Positions 50,266 through 58,936 of a DNA stretch of 63,636 nucleotides are shown here, piece by piece. Below the pieces are notes generated by a model. That model saw only the letters and a program-made list of their open reading frames with translations, made no database searches and was not told where the DNA came from. Numbering within the stretch: the stretch's first letter is position 1; each line of letters starts with the position of its first letter. Source of the stretch: a bacterium. GTDB lineage: Bacteria; Desulfobacterota; Binatia; HRBIN30; CADEER01. Both the position numbers and the translations under genes were made by a program. The stretch covers positions 1-63,636 of the forward strand of contig JAUIGL010000031.1 in the NCBI GenBank assembly GCA_030430165.1, in the 5' to 3' direction.

Positions 50266-51237
50266 GTGTCGAACGCTTTGGTATTCTGTTCATTCGACGC
50301 CGGACGCGACGGTATTCCGGCCGGCGCCGAGGAAGTCCTGACGCTGGCGCGCAAGATCGCGGCGGCGCGCGGGGTCGACCTCGACTGGCTGGTGGTCGGC
50401 GCCAAGCCTGCGGCGGTCGACGAGATCGCGGCGCGCCACGGCGTCGCCCACGTCGACCAGATCGACGATGCGAAGCTGGCCGAAGCGAGTCCCGACCTGC
50501 TGGTCGCCGCGCTCGCCGGTTACGTTTCGCAGCACTCGCCCGGCCTGCTGATGATGACGCAGACCTTCGACGCTCGCCTGATCGCGCCGCGGCTCGCCGG
50601 GCGGGTCGGTGCCGGGGTGGTGATGAACGTGGTCGATCTCGAGGATACGGGCGGCGGCGTCAAGGCCACTTCGACGGCTTACGGTGGCGACACCCGCGTC
50701 GAGTACGACATCGCCGGGGCCGCGGTGGTCGGCGTGGTTGCCGATCCCCTGTTGCCGGAGCCGGCGTCGTCGTCTTCGTCTCCCGAGTCGCGCAGCGTCG
50801 CGGTCGATCTCGGCGGCGTCGACGAGCGAATCCAGGTGGTGCAGAAGGCGAGCACCGAAGGCCCGCGCTTGGAAGACGCGCAGATCATCGTCGCCGGCGG
50901 GCGCGGCCTGCAGGAATCGGAGAACTACGCTCTGGTCGAACGGCTGGCCGAGGCGCTCGGTGGAATGGCGGGCGCTTCGCGTCCGATCGTCGACGACGGG
51001 TGGACCGACACCGCTCACCAGGTCGGCCTCACCGGCAAGATCACCCGCCCGGTGCTCTACCTGGCGGCGGGAATCTCGGGCGCCAGCCAGCACATGGTCG
51101 GCTGTACGGCTGCCAAGACTCTGGTTGCAATCAATACCGACCCCGACGCGGCGATCTTCAAGTACGCCCAGTACGGGATCGTCGGCGACTGTCTCGAGGT
51201 CCTGCCGGCGCTGACCAAAGCGGTGAAGGGAGGCTGA
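50266..51237 (+). CDS. etfA: Electron transfer flavoprotein alpha subunit
   Basis: A 323-residue EtfA, GTG start 50266 with GGGGGA upstream. The C-terminal FAD domain is intact: VAGGRGLQESENYALVERLA, RPIVDDGWTDTAHQVGLTGKITRP (read in pieces), and LAAGISGASQHMVGCTAAKTLVAINTD. A Ser-rich linker (SSSSS, about 170) joins the N-terminal domain. It shows no NADH-binding insertion diagnostic for bifurcating forms that I could recognise. The stop is one base from the DUF35 start, so they are cotranscribed. Confidence 0.95.
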   Translation: MSNALVFCSFDAGRDGIPAGAEEVLTLARKIAAARGVDLDWLVVGAKPAAVDEIAARHGVAHVDQIDDAKLAEASPDLLVAALAGYVSQHSPGLLMMTQTFDARLIAPRLAGRVGAGVVMNVVDLEDTGGGVKATSTAYGGDTRVEYDIAGAAVVGVVADPLLPEPASSSSSPESRSVAVDLGGVDERIQVVQKASTEGPRLEDAQIIVAGGRGLQESENYALVERLAEALGGMAGASRPIVDDGWTDTAHQVGLTGKITRPVLYLAAGISGASQHMVGCTAAKTLVAINTDPDAAIFKYAQYGIVGDCLEVLPALTKAVKGG

Positions 51238-51238
51238 G

Positions 51239-51655
51239 ATGGCCACCGTGCATGCGGTCGAAGGATTGTTTGCGGACACCCCGAACGGCCCGCGTTTGTT
51301 GGGCTCGCGTTGCGCCACCTGTAGCGCGCCGTACTTCCCGAAGTCGCCGGTGTGCCACAACCCGGAGTGCACCGAGTCGAAGATCGAGGACGCCGAGTTC
51401 GGGCCCACCGGCAAGCTGTGGGGTTTCACCTTCCAGGTGTTCCCACCGCCGCCGCCGGCCAAGTACGACGAGCCGTTCAAGCCGTATCCGATGGGATTCA
51501 TCGATCTCGACGACGGTCTGCGCGTGCTCGGCCAGGTGAGCATCGAAGACCTGACCAAGGTCGCCGTCGACATGCCGGTGGAGATGGTGATCGAGCCACT
51601 CTTCCACGACGAAGATGGCAACGAGGTCGTCACCTGGAAGTTCAAACCGTCATGA
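51239..51655 (+). CDS. DUF35 zinc-ribbon/OB-fold protein
   Basis: A 138-residue DUF35 protein. Zinc-ribbon Cys are in SRCATCSAPYFPKSPVCHNPEC (about 24-45), then an OB-fold (KLWGFTFQVFPPPPPAKYDEPFKPYPMGFI, read in pieces). It is predicted to bind the thiolase at 51861, after which it is named in similar clusters. The unusual PPPPPP loop is in the OB fold. It follows etfA by one base; the thiolase is 205 bp on, after the hairpin array, so its translation may be uncoupled. Confidence 0.9.
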   Translation: MATVHAVEGLFADTPNGPRLLGSRCATCSAPYFPKSPVCHNPECTESKIEDAEFGPTGKLWGFTFQVFPPPPPAKYDEPFKPYPMGFIDLDDGLRVLGQVSIEDLTKVAVDMPVEMVIEPLFHDEDGNEVVTWKFKPS

Positions 51656-51657
51656 TC

Positions 51658-51840
51658 GTCCAAACGCGAGCTGCGCTCGCCGGCCAAAGTCGAGCCGTCG
51701 GCTCGACGGCCAAAGCCGCCTGCGGCGAGCGCCCAAACGGTGGCCCAGGTTTCCGTACCCCCGTTTGGCCGCTCGCGAAGCGAGCTTTGGACGCGAGGCG
51801 TAGCCTCGCTTTGGCCGGCAAGCGAAGCTTGCCTTTGGAC
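51658..51840. repeat. Boxed-hairpin array between DUF35 and thiolase genes
   Basis: Left boxes GTCCAAA, GGCCAAA, GGCCAAA, GCCCAAA at 51658, 51682, 51708, 51731; right boxes TTTGGCC, TTTGGAC, TTTGGCC, TTTGGAC at 51764, 51786, 51810, 51834. Perfect hairpins include GTCGAGCC-GTC-GGCTCGAC and GGCAAGC-GAA-GCTTGCC. The core 51738-51763, reverse complemented, shares GGGGGT and AACCTG with the 53040 copy. Being inside what should be one operon, it may act as an attenuator or mRNA stabiliser. Confidence 0.85.
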
Positions 51841-51860
51841 ACCGACCGTAGGGAGGTCAC

Positions 51861-53039
51861 ATGCGTGAAGTAGCAGCCGTCGGTTTCGGGATGCATCCGT
51901 GGGGCAAGTTCGAGGACAAGTCCGTCACCGAGCTGTGCCGCCACGCGGTCGAGGCCTCCCTGCAGGACGCCGGCGTGCAGTGGCGCGACGTCGAGGCGGT
52001 CGCCGCGGCGAGCTCGCGTTTCTCCGGCGGCAAGGGCTGGGGCCTGAACGGCAACGACGTGGTCGAGGACATGGGCTCGACCGGGGTGCCGGTCTACAAC
52101 CTCTCGGCCGGTTGCTCGGCTGGCGCCAACGCCTTCAACATCGGCTACACCCTGGTGGCGAGCGGCGCCCACGACATGGTGATGGTGGTCGGCGGCGAGA
52201 AGATGCCGAAGGGCTTCATCCAGACGTCGGGCGTCGAAGAGCACACCGATCCCGAGTTCCTGCGCCAGCGCTGCATCGGCATGCCGGGACCGGCCTTCTG
52301 GGCGGTGCTGTGCCGGCGTCGCATGCACGAGCACGGCACGACCGAAGAGCAGATGGCGAAGGTCGCGGTCAAGGCGCGCAAGAACGGCGCGCTCAACCCG
52401 AACGCGCGCTACCGCAAGGAGACCAACGTCGAAGAGGTGCTGAAGTCGGCGCTGGTCGTCTACCCGCTGCACTTGTTCGAGATTTGCGCGGTCAGCGACG
52501 GCGCCGCGGCGGTGGTCCTGTGCTCGGCCGAGAAGGCGAAGCAGCTCACCACCAAGCCGGTCTGGGTCGGCGGCAGCGCGGTCGCCACCGCGCGCTTCGA
52601 CGACGGTATCACGCGCGGCATCGGCGGCATGGTGCCGCCCGGAATTACTCACCACAGCGAGGCCAAGGCCGCGGTCGCCAAGGCGATGTCGCAGGCGGGC
52701 GTCGGGCCCAAGGACCTCAGCCTGGTCGAGCTGCAGGACAACACGGTCTACTACGAGCTCGCCTTCCCGGAAGAGTGGGGGCTGTGCGAGCCCGGCCAGG
52801 CCGAGTGGTTGTTGGAGCACGACGAGACGACTCCGACCGGCAAGCTGCCGATCAACCCGAGCGGCGGATTCATCTCGTTCGGCGAGGCGACGACGGCGCA
52901 GGGGCTGTTCCAGATCTGCGAGCTCGGCTGGCAGCTGCGCGGCGAAGCCGGCGCGCGCCAGGTACCGAATGCGAAGGTCGGGATGTCGCAGACGATCGGA
53001 CTCGGCGGCAACGCCACCGCGGTCGTTCTGAAGAACTAA
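51861..53039 (+). CDS. Thiolase-family protein with a His-to-Glu change
   Basis: A 392-residue lipid-transfer/thiolase protein. The nucleophilic Cys is present (C85 in LSAGCSAGANAF), unlike the copy at 21588. The C-terminal motif that reads GHP in thiolases is FGEATTAQG here, with Glu at residue 342 in place of the catalytic His, and the final Cys motif is GLGGNATAV without Cys. So acylation may occur but standard Claisen cleavage is doubtful; a related hydrolase, aldolase or transferase reaction is possible. AGGGAGG precedes ATG 51861. DUF35 partner upstream. Confidence 0.88.
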   Translation: MREVAAVGFGMHPWGKFEDKSVTELCRHAVEASLQDAGVQWRDVEAVAAASSRFSGGKGWGLNGNDVVEDMGSTGVPVYNLSAGCSAGANAFNIGYTLVASGAHDMVMVVGGEKMPKGFIQTSGVEEHTDPEFLRQRCIGMPGPAFWAVLCRRRMHEHGTTEEQMAKVAVKARKNGALNPNARYRKETNVEEVLKSALVVYPLHLFEICAVSDGAAAVVLCSAEKAKQLTTKPVWVGGSAVATARFDDGITRGIGGMVPPGITHHSEAKAAVAKAMSQAGVGPKDLSLVELQDNTVYYELAFPEEWGLCEPGQAEWLLEHDETTPTGKLPINPSGGFISFGEATTAQGLFQICELGWQLRGEAGARQVPNAKVGMSQTIGLGGNATAVVLKN

Positions 53040-53224
53040 GTCCAAAGACGAGCTGCGCTCGTCGGCCAAAGTGAGGCTTCGCCTCACGTCCAAAGCCGCC
53101 TTCGGCGAGCGTCCAAAAAGGGGGTCTGGCAACCTGATCCGCCATTTGGACGCGCGCCAGGGGCGCGCTTTGGACGTAGCAGCGAAGCTGCACTTTGGCC
53201 GACGCGCAGAGCGCGTCTTTGGAC
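53040..53224. repeat. Boxed-hairpin array, most regular copy
   Basis: GTCCAAA, GGCCAAA, GTCCAAA, GTCCAAA at 53040, 53064, 53088, 53111; then TTTGGAC, TTTGGAC, TTTGGCC, TTTGGAC at 53145, 53169, 53194, 53218. The period is 23-25 bp. Interior hairpins are mostly 7+3+7: GACGAGC-TGC-GCTCGTC, GTGAGGC-TTC-GCCTCAC, GCGCGCC-AGG-GGCGCGC, GACGCGC-AGA-GCGCGTC. The core 53118-53144 contains GGGGGTCTGGCAACCTGA. It begins immediately after the thiolase stop and ends 22 bp before the next gene. Confidence 0.9.
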
Positions 53225-53246
53225 GATCCGAACCGAGGAGCTGATC

Positions 53247-54482
53247 ATGGCCAAATCCGACAACGCCCCGCTGAGCGACGTTCGCATCATCGAGAGCTCG
53301 ATGCTCGGGCCGGGGGCGATCACGCATCACCTCGCCGACATGGGTGCCGACATCATCAAGGTCGAGCCGCCGAGCGGCGACTACATTCGTGAGATGACGT
53401 GGCCAATCGTCGAAGGTGTGTCGCTGATGCACCTGCACATCAACCGCGGCAAGAAGAGCATCACTCTCGACCTGCGCAATCCCAAGGCGGTGGAAGTCTA
53501 TCTCGAGCTGGTGCGCACCGCCGACGCCGTCGTCGAGGCGATGCGCCCCGGAGCGCTGGCGAAGCGCGGTCTCAGCTTCGAGCGCTTGCGCGAAGCGAAC
53601 CCCAAGATCGTCTTCTGCAGCATCTCGGGGTACGGCGCCACCGGCCCGTATCGCGACATGCCGTCGCACGGGATCGCCTACGACACGTGGGGCGGAATCG
53701 TCAATCCGGCCTACGACGAGGAGGGGTTCTGTTACATCCCCGAGCATGCGTCGGTGGGAATCCACGCCGGGCCGATGTTCGGTGCTCTGTCGATCCTCGC
53801 CGGGATCGTCCGCGCCCGCTCGACCGGGGAAGGGTGTGAGATCGAGCTCGCCCAGTCCGACGCGACGGCGTACATGGACTGGTATCGCATCGAGAGCTGG
53901 CTCGCCTACGAGCGGCCGGAATCCGAGGTGACCGGAAACAAGGCCGACGACTACGTGCGGCGCGCGCCGGGGACGGCGGGGATGAAAGAGGGGGTCCGCT
54001 ACCAGATGTACGAAGCAGCGGACGGACACGTCCTCTTCATGGCCTCGGAACAGGCGTTCTGGAAGAACTTCTGCGAGACCATGGGCCGAATGGACCTGTT
54101 CGAGAAGTGGCCGGGGTCGAAGTTCGCCGACCATGCGCGCAACAACCGCGAGCTGCAACTGATCCTGCGTGACATCTTCAAGACCAAGACTTGCAAGGAG
54201 TGGTTGCGCCTCGGCAACGAGAAGAATTTTCCGGTCGCGCCGGTCAACACGCCGAAGTCGATTGCCGACGATCCGCAGTTCAAGGATCGCTTCCCGCTCT
54301 ACCCGGTCGAAGGCCACGGCGCCGAGATGCTGCCGTACCCGGTGAAGTTCAAGGGGACGGAGCTCCCCGAGCCGACCCACGCCCCGACCGTCGGCGAGCA
54401 CAGCCGCGCTGTGCTCAGCGAGGTTCTCGGCTACGACGCGGCAAAGATCGAGGAGCTGGAAAAGTCGGGGGTTCTCGGCTGA
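53247..54482 (+). CDS. Family III CoA-transferase (CaiB/BaiF) 6
   Basis: A 411-residue family III protein: VRIIESSMLGPGAITHHLADMGADIIKVE, NRGKKSITLDLR, CSISGYGATGPYRDMPSHG. The active-site strand is CEIELAQSDATAY instead of the common QxVDVSxxD; the Asp aligned with formyl-CoA transferase Asp169 is kept, whereas the upstream Asp is Glu. AGGAG precedes ATG 53247. It ends the plus-strand block from nitronate monooxygenase to here and converges with the YfhO-like gene (5 bp apart). Confidence 0.89.
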   Translation: MAKSDNAPLSDVRIIESSMLGPGAITHHLADMGADIIKVEPPSGDYIREMTWPIVEGVSLMHLHINRGKKSITLDLRNPKAVEVYLELVRTADAVVEAMRPGALAKRGLSFERLREANPKIVFCSISGYGATGPYRDMPSHGIAYDTWGGIVNPAYDEEGFCYIPEHASVGIHAGPMFGALSILAGIVRARSTGEGCEIELAQSDATAYMDWYRIESWLAYERPESEVTGNKADDYVRRAPGTAGMKEGVRYQMYEAADGHVLFMASEQAFWKNFCETMGRMDLFEKWPGSKFADHARNNRELQLILRDIFKTKTCKEWLRLGNEKNFPVAPVNTPKSIADDPQFKDRFPLYPVEGHGAEMLPYPVKFKGTELPEPTHAPTVGEHSRAVLSEVLGYDAAKIEELEKSGVLG

Positions 54483-54487
54483 GCGCC

Positions 54488-56743
54488 TCAGCCGCGCGGC
54501 TCGCGGGCGCGGGCGGCGACCGTGAGCCCTACGAGCAGGAGTAGGGTGGCGCCGCTGACGACGATTCCAGCGGTCGCGCTTCGCGGCGCGTAGCGGAGCT
54601 CGACCCGGCTGGTGCCGGACGGGATCTCGACCGCGCGCAGCAGGAAGTTGGCGCGGTGGATCGGCGCCGGCTGGCCGTCGACGCTGGCGCTCCAGCCGGG
54701 GAAGTAGAGATCGGAGACGACGAGGTATCCCGGTCCGTCGCTGGTGGCGCTGACGACCAGGGTTTCGGGCAGGGACTCGACGATCGATGCGCTTCCGCCG
54801 CTGCCGCCGCCCGTGCCTGGGCTGCCGTCGTCATCGCCCGGCTCGAAGATGACCTCCTCGCGCGGATCGAAATCGGCGGCGCCGAGCGCCTCCAGGACGT
54901 CGTCCCGGTCCACCGTTCTCGACGCCCCGACGACCCAGGCGCGCGGCAGAGCCGAGTCGCGTTCGAACACCCGCAGCGGCGGTTGCTCGCGCACCAGCCG
55001 AAACGCCCTGCTCGCGCTCATGTGCTCGTCGGCCGGCTCGCCCTGCTTGATCAGGTAGTAGCGGGTGCCGAGTAGATCGAGCAGGCCGTACTTCGAACCG
55101 TCGTCGAGCCAGTAGGGGCCGGTGAAGGTGCGCTCTTCGACACCGCTGACGTACTCGAAGAGCTCGGCGTAGCGGTCTCCCGCAAGCCGGTCGTGCCCGA
55201 CGACGGCTGGGATTTCGTAGAGCATCGCCGATTTGGCGGTGAGCCCCGGGTTCAGCATGAACGCGCGCGACAAGTAGACGCGCCGGCCGTCGAGGTTCTG
55301 TTTGAGCTCATCGATCACTGCGCGGCGCACCGTGTAAAGCTGCGGATTCTCGGTCAGACGAACGCCGAGGTCGGGGGCGGTGGCGAACAGACTCTCCAAC
55401 TGGACCAGGCACAGCGCCCCGACGACGCCAATGCGCAGGCGTTGCACGGGGACTGCGAAGACCACCAGGAGCAATGCGATCGCGTACAATAGCGGATTCG
55501 AGAGATCCAAGCTCGACAACCAGCCGATCGCGTAGATGGTGAGAACGAGGCTGGTCATCCAGCCGGCCCAGGCGAGCGATGCGCGCGCCGGGCCGCGTGC
55601 CATCTCCTGCAGGCTGGAGATCGACATCCCGACCAGCAGAGCTTGGGAGAACGCATAGATGTCGAGGAACTTCAGAGGCCGCCGGAACAGCCCTCCAAGC
55701 GGCGTGTGGTAGTAGAGCTCGAAGAGGGAATGGCCGAAGACCAGCTGCATCGAAGCGACGGCGACGATGGCGCAGACCAGCCACGCGGCGCGATCGCGCC
55801 GGAATCCGATCGACATCGGCGCGAGTACGAGCGGCAGCAGGCCGACGTTCTGGAGACCGACCGAGGCCAGCGCCTGGCGAAAGAAGTTGAGCGGCCAGAT
55901 GCGGCCGCTGTCGAGGACCTGTTCGAGGGTGAGTGACGCCGACGGTGTCGAGCGCGACAGCTCCAGTGTCGGGAAGAGCTGGGCCGCAGCCAGGGCGAGA
56001 CCGAGTCCGACGCCGAGAGCGACCACCGCACCGCGCCGCACCGCGGTTGCCGCATCGCCGGCACGCGCCGCTTCGAGCATTCGGGCTGCGGCGTACAGTC
56101 CGCCGAAATAGAGCGCGTGCAGCAGGATCTCGGCGGCACCGTTGAGCAGGATCCCGCCGACGACCGCGGCCAGCGCGACCAGTCCGCCGCGCCGACCCGC
56201 CAGGATCCGGTCGATCGCGAGAAGCGTCAGTGGCATCAGGTTGATCGCCGAGAAGAGCGATGGCTGCACCCCCTTGAGCACTACGAAGGCGGACCACTCG
56301 AAGGTGATCGCGGCCAGCGAGGCGCCGAGGACCGTGATGCCGAATCGCCTCGCCACGGCCCAGACGCCGAGCATGCCGATGACCGAGTGGAGGAGGAAGG
56401 AGACTTCCGTCGCCACCGGCACGTCCCACAGCAAATAGACCGCGTTGAGCGGGTAGAAGATGCCCACGTAGGGAATCGCCAGCAGTGGGGTTCCGCAGAA
56501 CTGGTGCGGATTCCAGGTCGGCAGATCGCCGGCGGCGAGGCGGCCGAACGCGACCTCCGCCATTTGCAGGTGCTCGCCGTGCAGGTCGGGCGCGTAGCGC
56601 GTGAGCTCGACCGCCTTGGCGCCGCTCGGCGAAGGAACCGGCAGCAGATCGCGGTCGTGGATACGTGTCGCCCAGAAGAAGAGGGCGAGCAGCAGGAACG
56701 CGACTGGCACGATCCAACTACGCGGGGTGCGGAGGGAGCTCAT
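54488..56743 (-). CDS. YfhO-family polytopic membrane protein
   Basis: A 751-residue membrane protein with about twelve hydrophobic segments in residues 10-480, then a soluble domain and a last membrane helix (AGIVVSGATLLLLVGLTVAARA). It fits the YfhO/GT-C-like family: an acidic early loop (LTRYAPDLHGEHLQMAEVAFG), LPTWNPHQFCGTPLLA, and the C-terminal LYFPGWSASVDGQPAPI segment typical of the family. YfhO proteins are thought to glycosylate lipoteichoic-acid-like or other surface polymers from lipid-linked sugars. It lies after the sulfatase-like gene on the same strand, hinting at envelope polymer modification. Confidence 0.85.
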   Translation of the reverse strand: MSSLRTPRSWIVPVAFLLLALFFWATRIHDRDLLPVPSPSGAKAVELTRYAPDLHGEHLQMAEVAFGRLAAGDLPTWNPHQFCGTPLLAIPYVGIFYPLNAVYLLWDVPVATEVSFLLHSVIGMLGVWAVARRFGITVLGASLAAITFEWSAFVVLKGVQPSLFSAINLMPLTLLAIDRILAGRRGGLVALAAVVGGILLNGAAEILLHALYFGGLYAAARMLEAARAGDAATAVRRGAVVALGVGLGLALAAAQLFPTLELSRSTPSASLTLEQVLDSGRIWPLNFFRQALASVGLQNVGLLPLVLAPMSIGFRRDRAAWLVCAIVAVASMQLVFGHSLFELYYHTPLGGLFRRPLKFLDIYAFSQALLVGMSISSLQEMARGPARASLAWAGWMTSLVLTIYAIGWLSSLDLSNPLLYAIALLLVVFAVPVQRLRIGVVGALCLVQLESLFATAPDLGVRLTENPQLYTVRRAVIDELKQNLDGRRVYLSRAFMLNPGLTAKSAMLYEIPAVVGHDRLAGDRYAELFEYVSGVEERTFTGPYWLDDGSKYGLLDLLGTRYYLIKQGEPADEHMSASRAFRLVREQPPLRVFERDSALPRAWVVGASRTVDRDDVLEALGAADFDPREEVIFEPGDDDGSPGTGGGSGGSASIVESLPETLVVSATSDGPGYLVVSDLYFPGWSASVDGQPAPIHRANFLLRAVEIPSGTSRVELRYAPRSATAGIVVSGATLLLLVGLTVAARAREPRG

Positions 56744-56830
56744 CTCGACCTGGCTTCCTGTGACCGGCTCTCGATGAAAAGGGTTTGCCGCGATCGTGCG
56801 GAGCTCATCGTCGGGTCAACCGCGGCGAGC

Positions 56831-58936
56831 TCAGTCGACGTATCCGAGCGCGCGCAGTCGCTCCATCGCCGCGTCGCTAGGGCGATGCTTCGGTTTTTCG
56901 CTCGCGACAGGGGCCGGCTGCTTGCCGGCGCTCCGTTTTCGCCAGATCGGGTCGAGCGCGGCGCGTGCTTTGGCGATCAACGGGGCGACCCGGGAATCGC
57001 TCGGAGCCAACGGGTTGGATTCGGTTGGGTCGTGTGACAGGTCGAAGACCTGGGCTTCGAAAAGGCCGCCCTCTCCGTGACCCCGCTGGTAGGCGAGTCG
57101 AGCCTTGAGTGAGCCCTCGCGGTAAGCAACGCGCCAGGTCTTCGGTTTGCGAGTCATCGAGAGCAAGGGGCCGGACGGCGCGTTGCTCTCGAGCAGGTGG
57201 CGCAACGAACGACCCTCCAGATCCGGTGGCGCCGGGATGTCGAGGAAGTCGACTAGCGTCGGCAGAATATCGACCAGGGAGACTGGAGTCGTGACTCGCC
57301 GCGGTAGATGGTCGAACTCCGCTCCGCGCGGCCACCGAATCAACATCGGCACGTGCGTTTGCTCGCCGTATACGTCGTGTCCGTGGCCGAAGCGTCCTCG
57401 CTCGAGGAACTCTTCTCCGTGATCGCCGACGATGATCACCATGGTCGAATCGTCGAGCCCCGTCTGACGCAGGTAGCCGAAGAAGTCGGCGACGACACGG
57501 TCCGCCGCTGCGACCTCCGAGTCGTAGCGGTAGTTGAGCTGGGTTCGCTGCGGGGCGGATTCGGGGAGGTCGGCGATGTGTCGATTGGCCCGGTGGAGAT
57601 CGAGCAGGTCGATGTAGGAGAGCGGTTTGGCGGTTTCCGGGATCGGGCCGAGCTTGGAGCCCGGGCGGTGGTGGTATGGCCAGTGAGGGTCGACTAGATG
57701 GAGGTAGAGGAAGAACGGATGCTCCAGTTCCTTGGCGAGCCACCGTGTTGCGACCTCGGTGAGAGTCGCGCCGCGCACCTTGTGCAGCTCGAGGTCGGCC
57801 ATGGTGCGCAGGGCGTGTCGGTTCTTGCCGCCGGAGAGGAGGTCGAAGCGCAAGAAGCTGTTGCGGTATGCCCGGTAGCCGCCGTAGGTGGCGAAGTGTT
57901 GGAACGAGCTGCGCAGGCTGGGCCGGTCGATCAAGCTGTTGGCGGTGAAGCCGGCGGTCCGGTAGCCCGCGTCGCTGGCGATCTCGGGGATCGTCGTCGA
58001 GCTCGCCGGAAGGTCGTAGCCGCGCAGATCGTAGGGCCAACGCGAGGTGAACATCGCGGCGGTCGACGGCCAGGTGGATGCGCCCGGTGAGCTCGCATGC
58101 TCGAAGTAGGTTGCGCGATCCTCCAGAAGGCTGGCCATGAACGGAGTCGTGTCGAGCTCGTATCCGCCGAGGGTCGTCCGGTCGGCACGCAGGGTATCGA
58201 TCATGATCAAGGCGAGGTTGAAAGGCGGTCGCGCGTCGCTCGGCTCGTTCGCCACGGATCGAGCCGCGCCGGGCCACCAGAACTGCCAGGTGAACGCGAT
58301 CAACAGGGCGCACGCGGTAGCCAGGCCCGATGCCGAGCGTATCCGGGAGGATTGGGGGTTCGGCGCGCTCGCCGAACGGCCAATCCCAAGACCGGCGATG
58401 CTGCATATGACGAGGATGGTGAAGCCGGGTGAGTCGAAATCGACGGCTTTGGCTCCGAAGTAGCTCGCCGTCAGCCGAAGCCGAACCAACTGATAGGCGA
58501 AAGCGATCGCGCTTGCCGCCGCGACAGTGGGGAGGAAAGCTCCGGCGAAGCCTGCCGGTAGTCGCCGATAGACCGATCCAATCACGACGGCCGCGGCGAG
58601 CGCGGCGCCGACGACCAAGCAGGCGAGACTTGCTTCCGGGGACCAGCCGCTGCGCGCCGCCTCGGAGTGGCGCGCCGTGCCGAGGAGAACCAGCGCCGAC
58701 GAGAGATAGGTGGCGGCGAGACCGGCGCGCGTGGCGGACAGCGTGCGCAGTGCCACATGGGCGCACGCGGCGAGGATGACGACGATCGCGAGCCAGACCT
58801 GGAAGGACAGCGCGAACCCGCGCATCAGCACCGGGCTGGCCAGTATCTGGCTGGTCGAATTGGTGCGCACCACCTCGATCAGCAACAGCGGCAGCCAGAG
58901 GACTGCGGTCGCCGCGAGCAGGCGCGCAAAGCTCAC
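56831..58936 (-). CDS. Membrane sulfatase-like protein with Thr at the nucleophile position
   Basis: A 701-residue protein. GTG 58936 overlaps the alcohol dehydrogenase stop (GTGA) and is preferred; the frame is open upstream only as a shadow of that gene. Residues 1-240 hold about six hydrophobic segments, then a sulfatase/alkaline-phosphatase-superfamily domain: ALIMIDTLRADRTTLGGYELDTTPF metal site (read in pieces), STWPSTAAMFTS, VIIVGDHGEEF. Where sulfatases have a formylglycine Cys or Ser (CxPSR), this reads TWPST with T288. A Thr nucleophile points to phosphotransferase or phosphodiesterase chemistry on envelope lipids. Confidence 0.82.
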   Translation of the reverse strand: MSFARLLAATAVLWLPLLLIEVVRTNSTSQILASPVLMRGFALSFQVWLAIVVILAACAHVALRTLSATRAGLAATYLSSALVLLGTARHSEAARSGWSPEASLACLVVGAALAAAVVIGSVYRRLPAGFAGAFLPTVAAASAIAFAYQLVRLRLTASYFGAKAVDFDSPGFTILVICSIAGLGIGRSASAPNPQSSRIRSASGLATACALLIAFTWQFWWPGAARSVANEPSDARPPFNLALIMIDTLRADRTTLGGYELDTTPFMASLLEDRATYFEHASSPGASTWPSTAAMFTSRWPYDLRGYDLPASSTTIPEIASDAGYRTAGFTANSLIDRPSLRSSFQHFATYGGYRAYRNSFLRFDLLSGGKNRHALRTMADLELHKVRGATLTEVATRWLAKELEHPFFLYLHLVDPHWPYHHRPGSKLGPIPETAKPLSYIDLLDLHRANRHIADLPESAPQRTQLNYRYDSEVAAADRVVADFFGYLRQTGLDDSTMVIIVGDHGEEFLERGRFGHGHDVYGEQTHVPMLIRWPRGAEFDHLPRRVTTPVSLVDILPTLVDFLDIPAPPDLEGRSLRHLLESNAPSGPLLSMTRKPKTWRVAYREGSLKARLAYQRGHGEGGLFEAQVFDLSHDPTESNPLAPSDSRVAPLIAKARAALDPIWRKRSAGKQPAPVASEKPKHRPSDAAMERLRALGYVD

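Noticed and set aside
53040..53224. Boxed-hairpin arrays as CRISPR or attC (integron) arrays
   Set aside because: The constant boxes are 7 bp only, the intervals are self-complementary rather than unique spacers, and there is no Cas or integrase gene.
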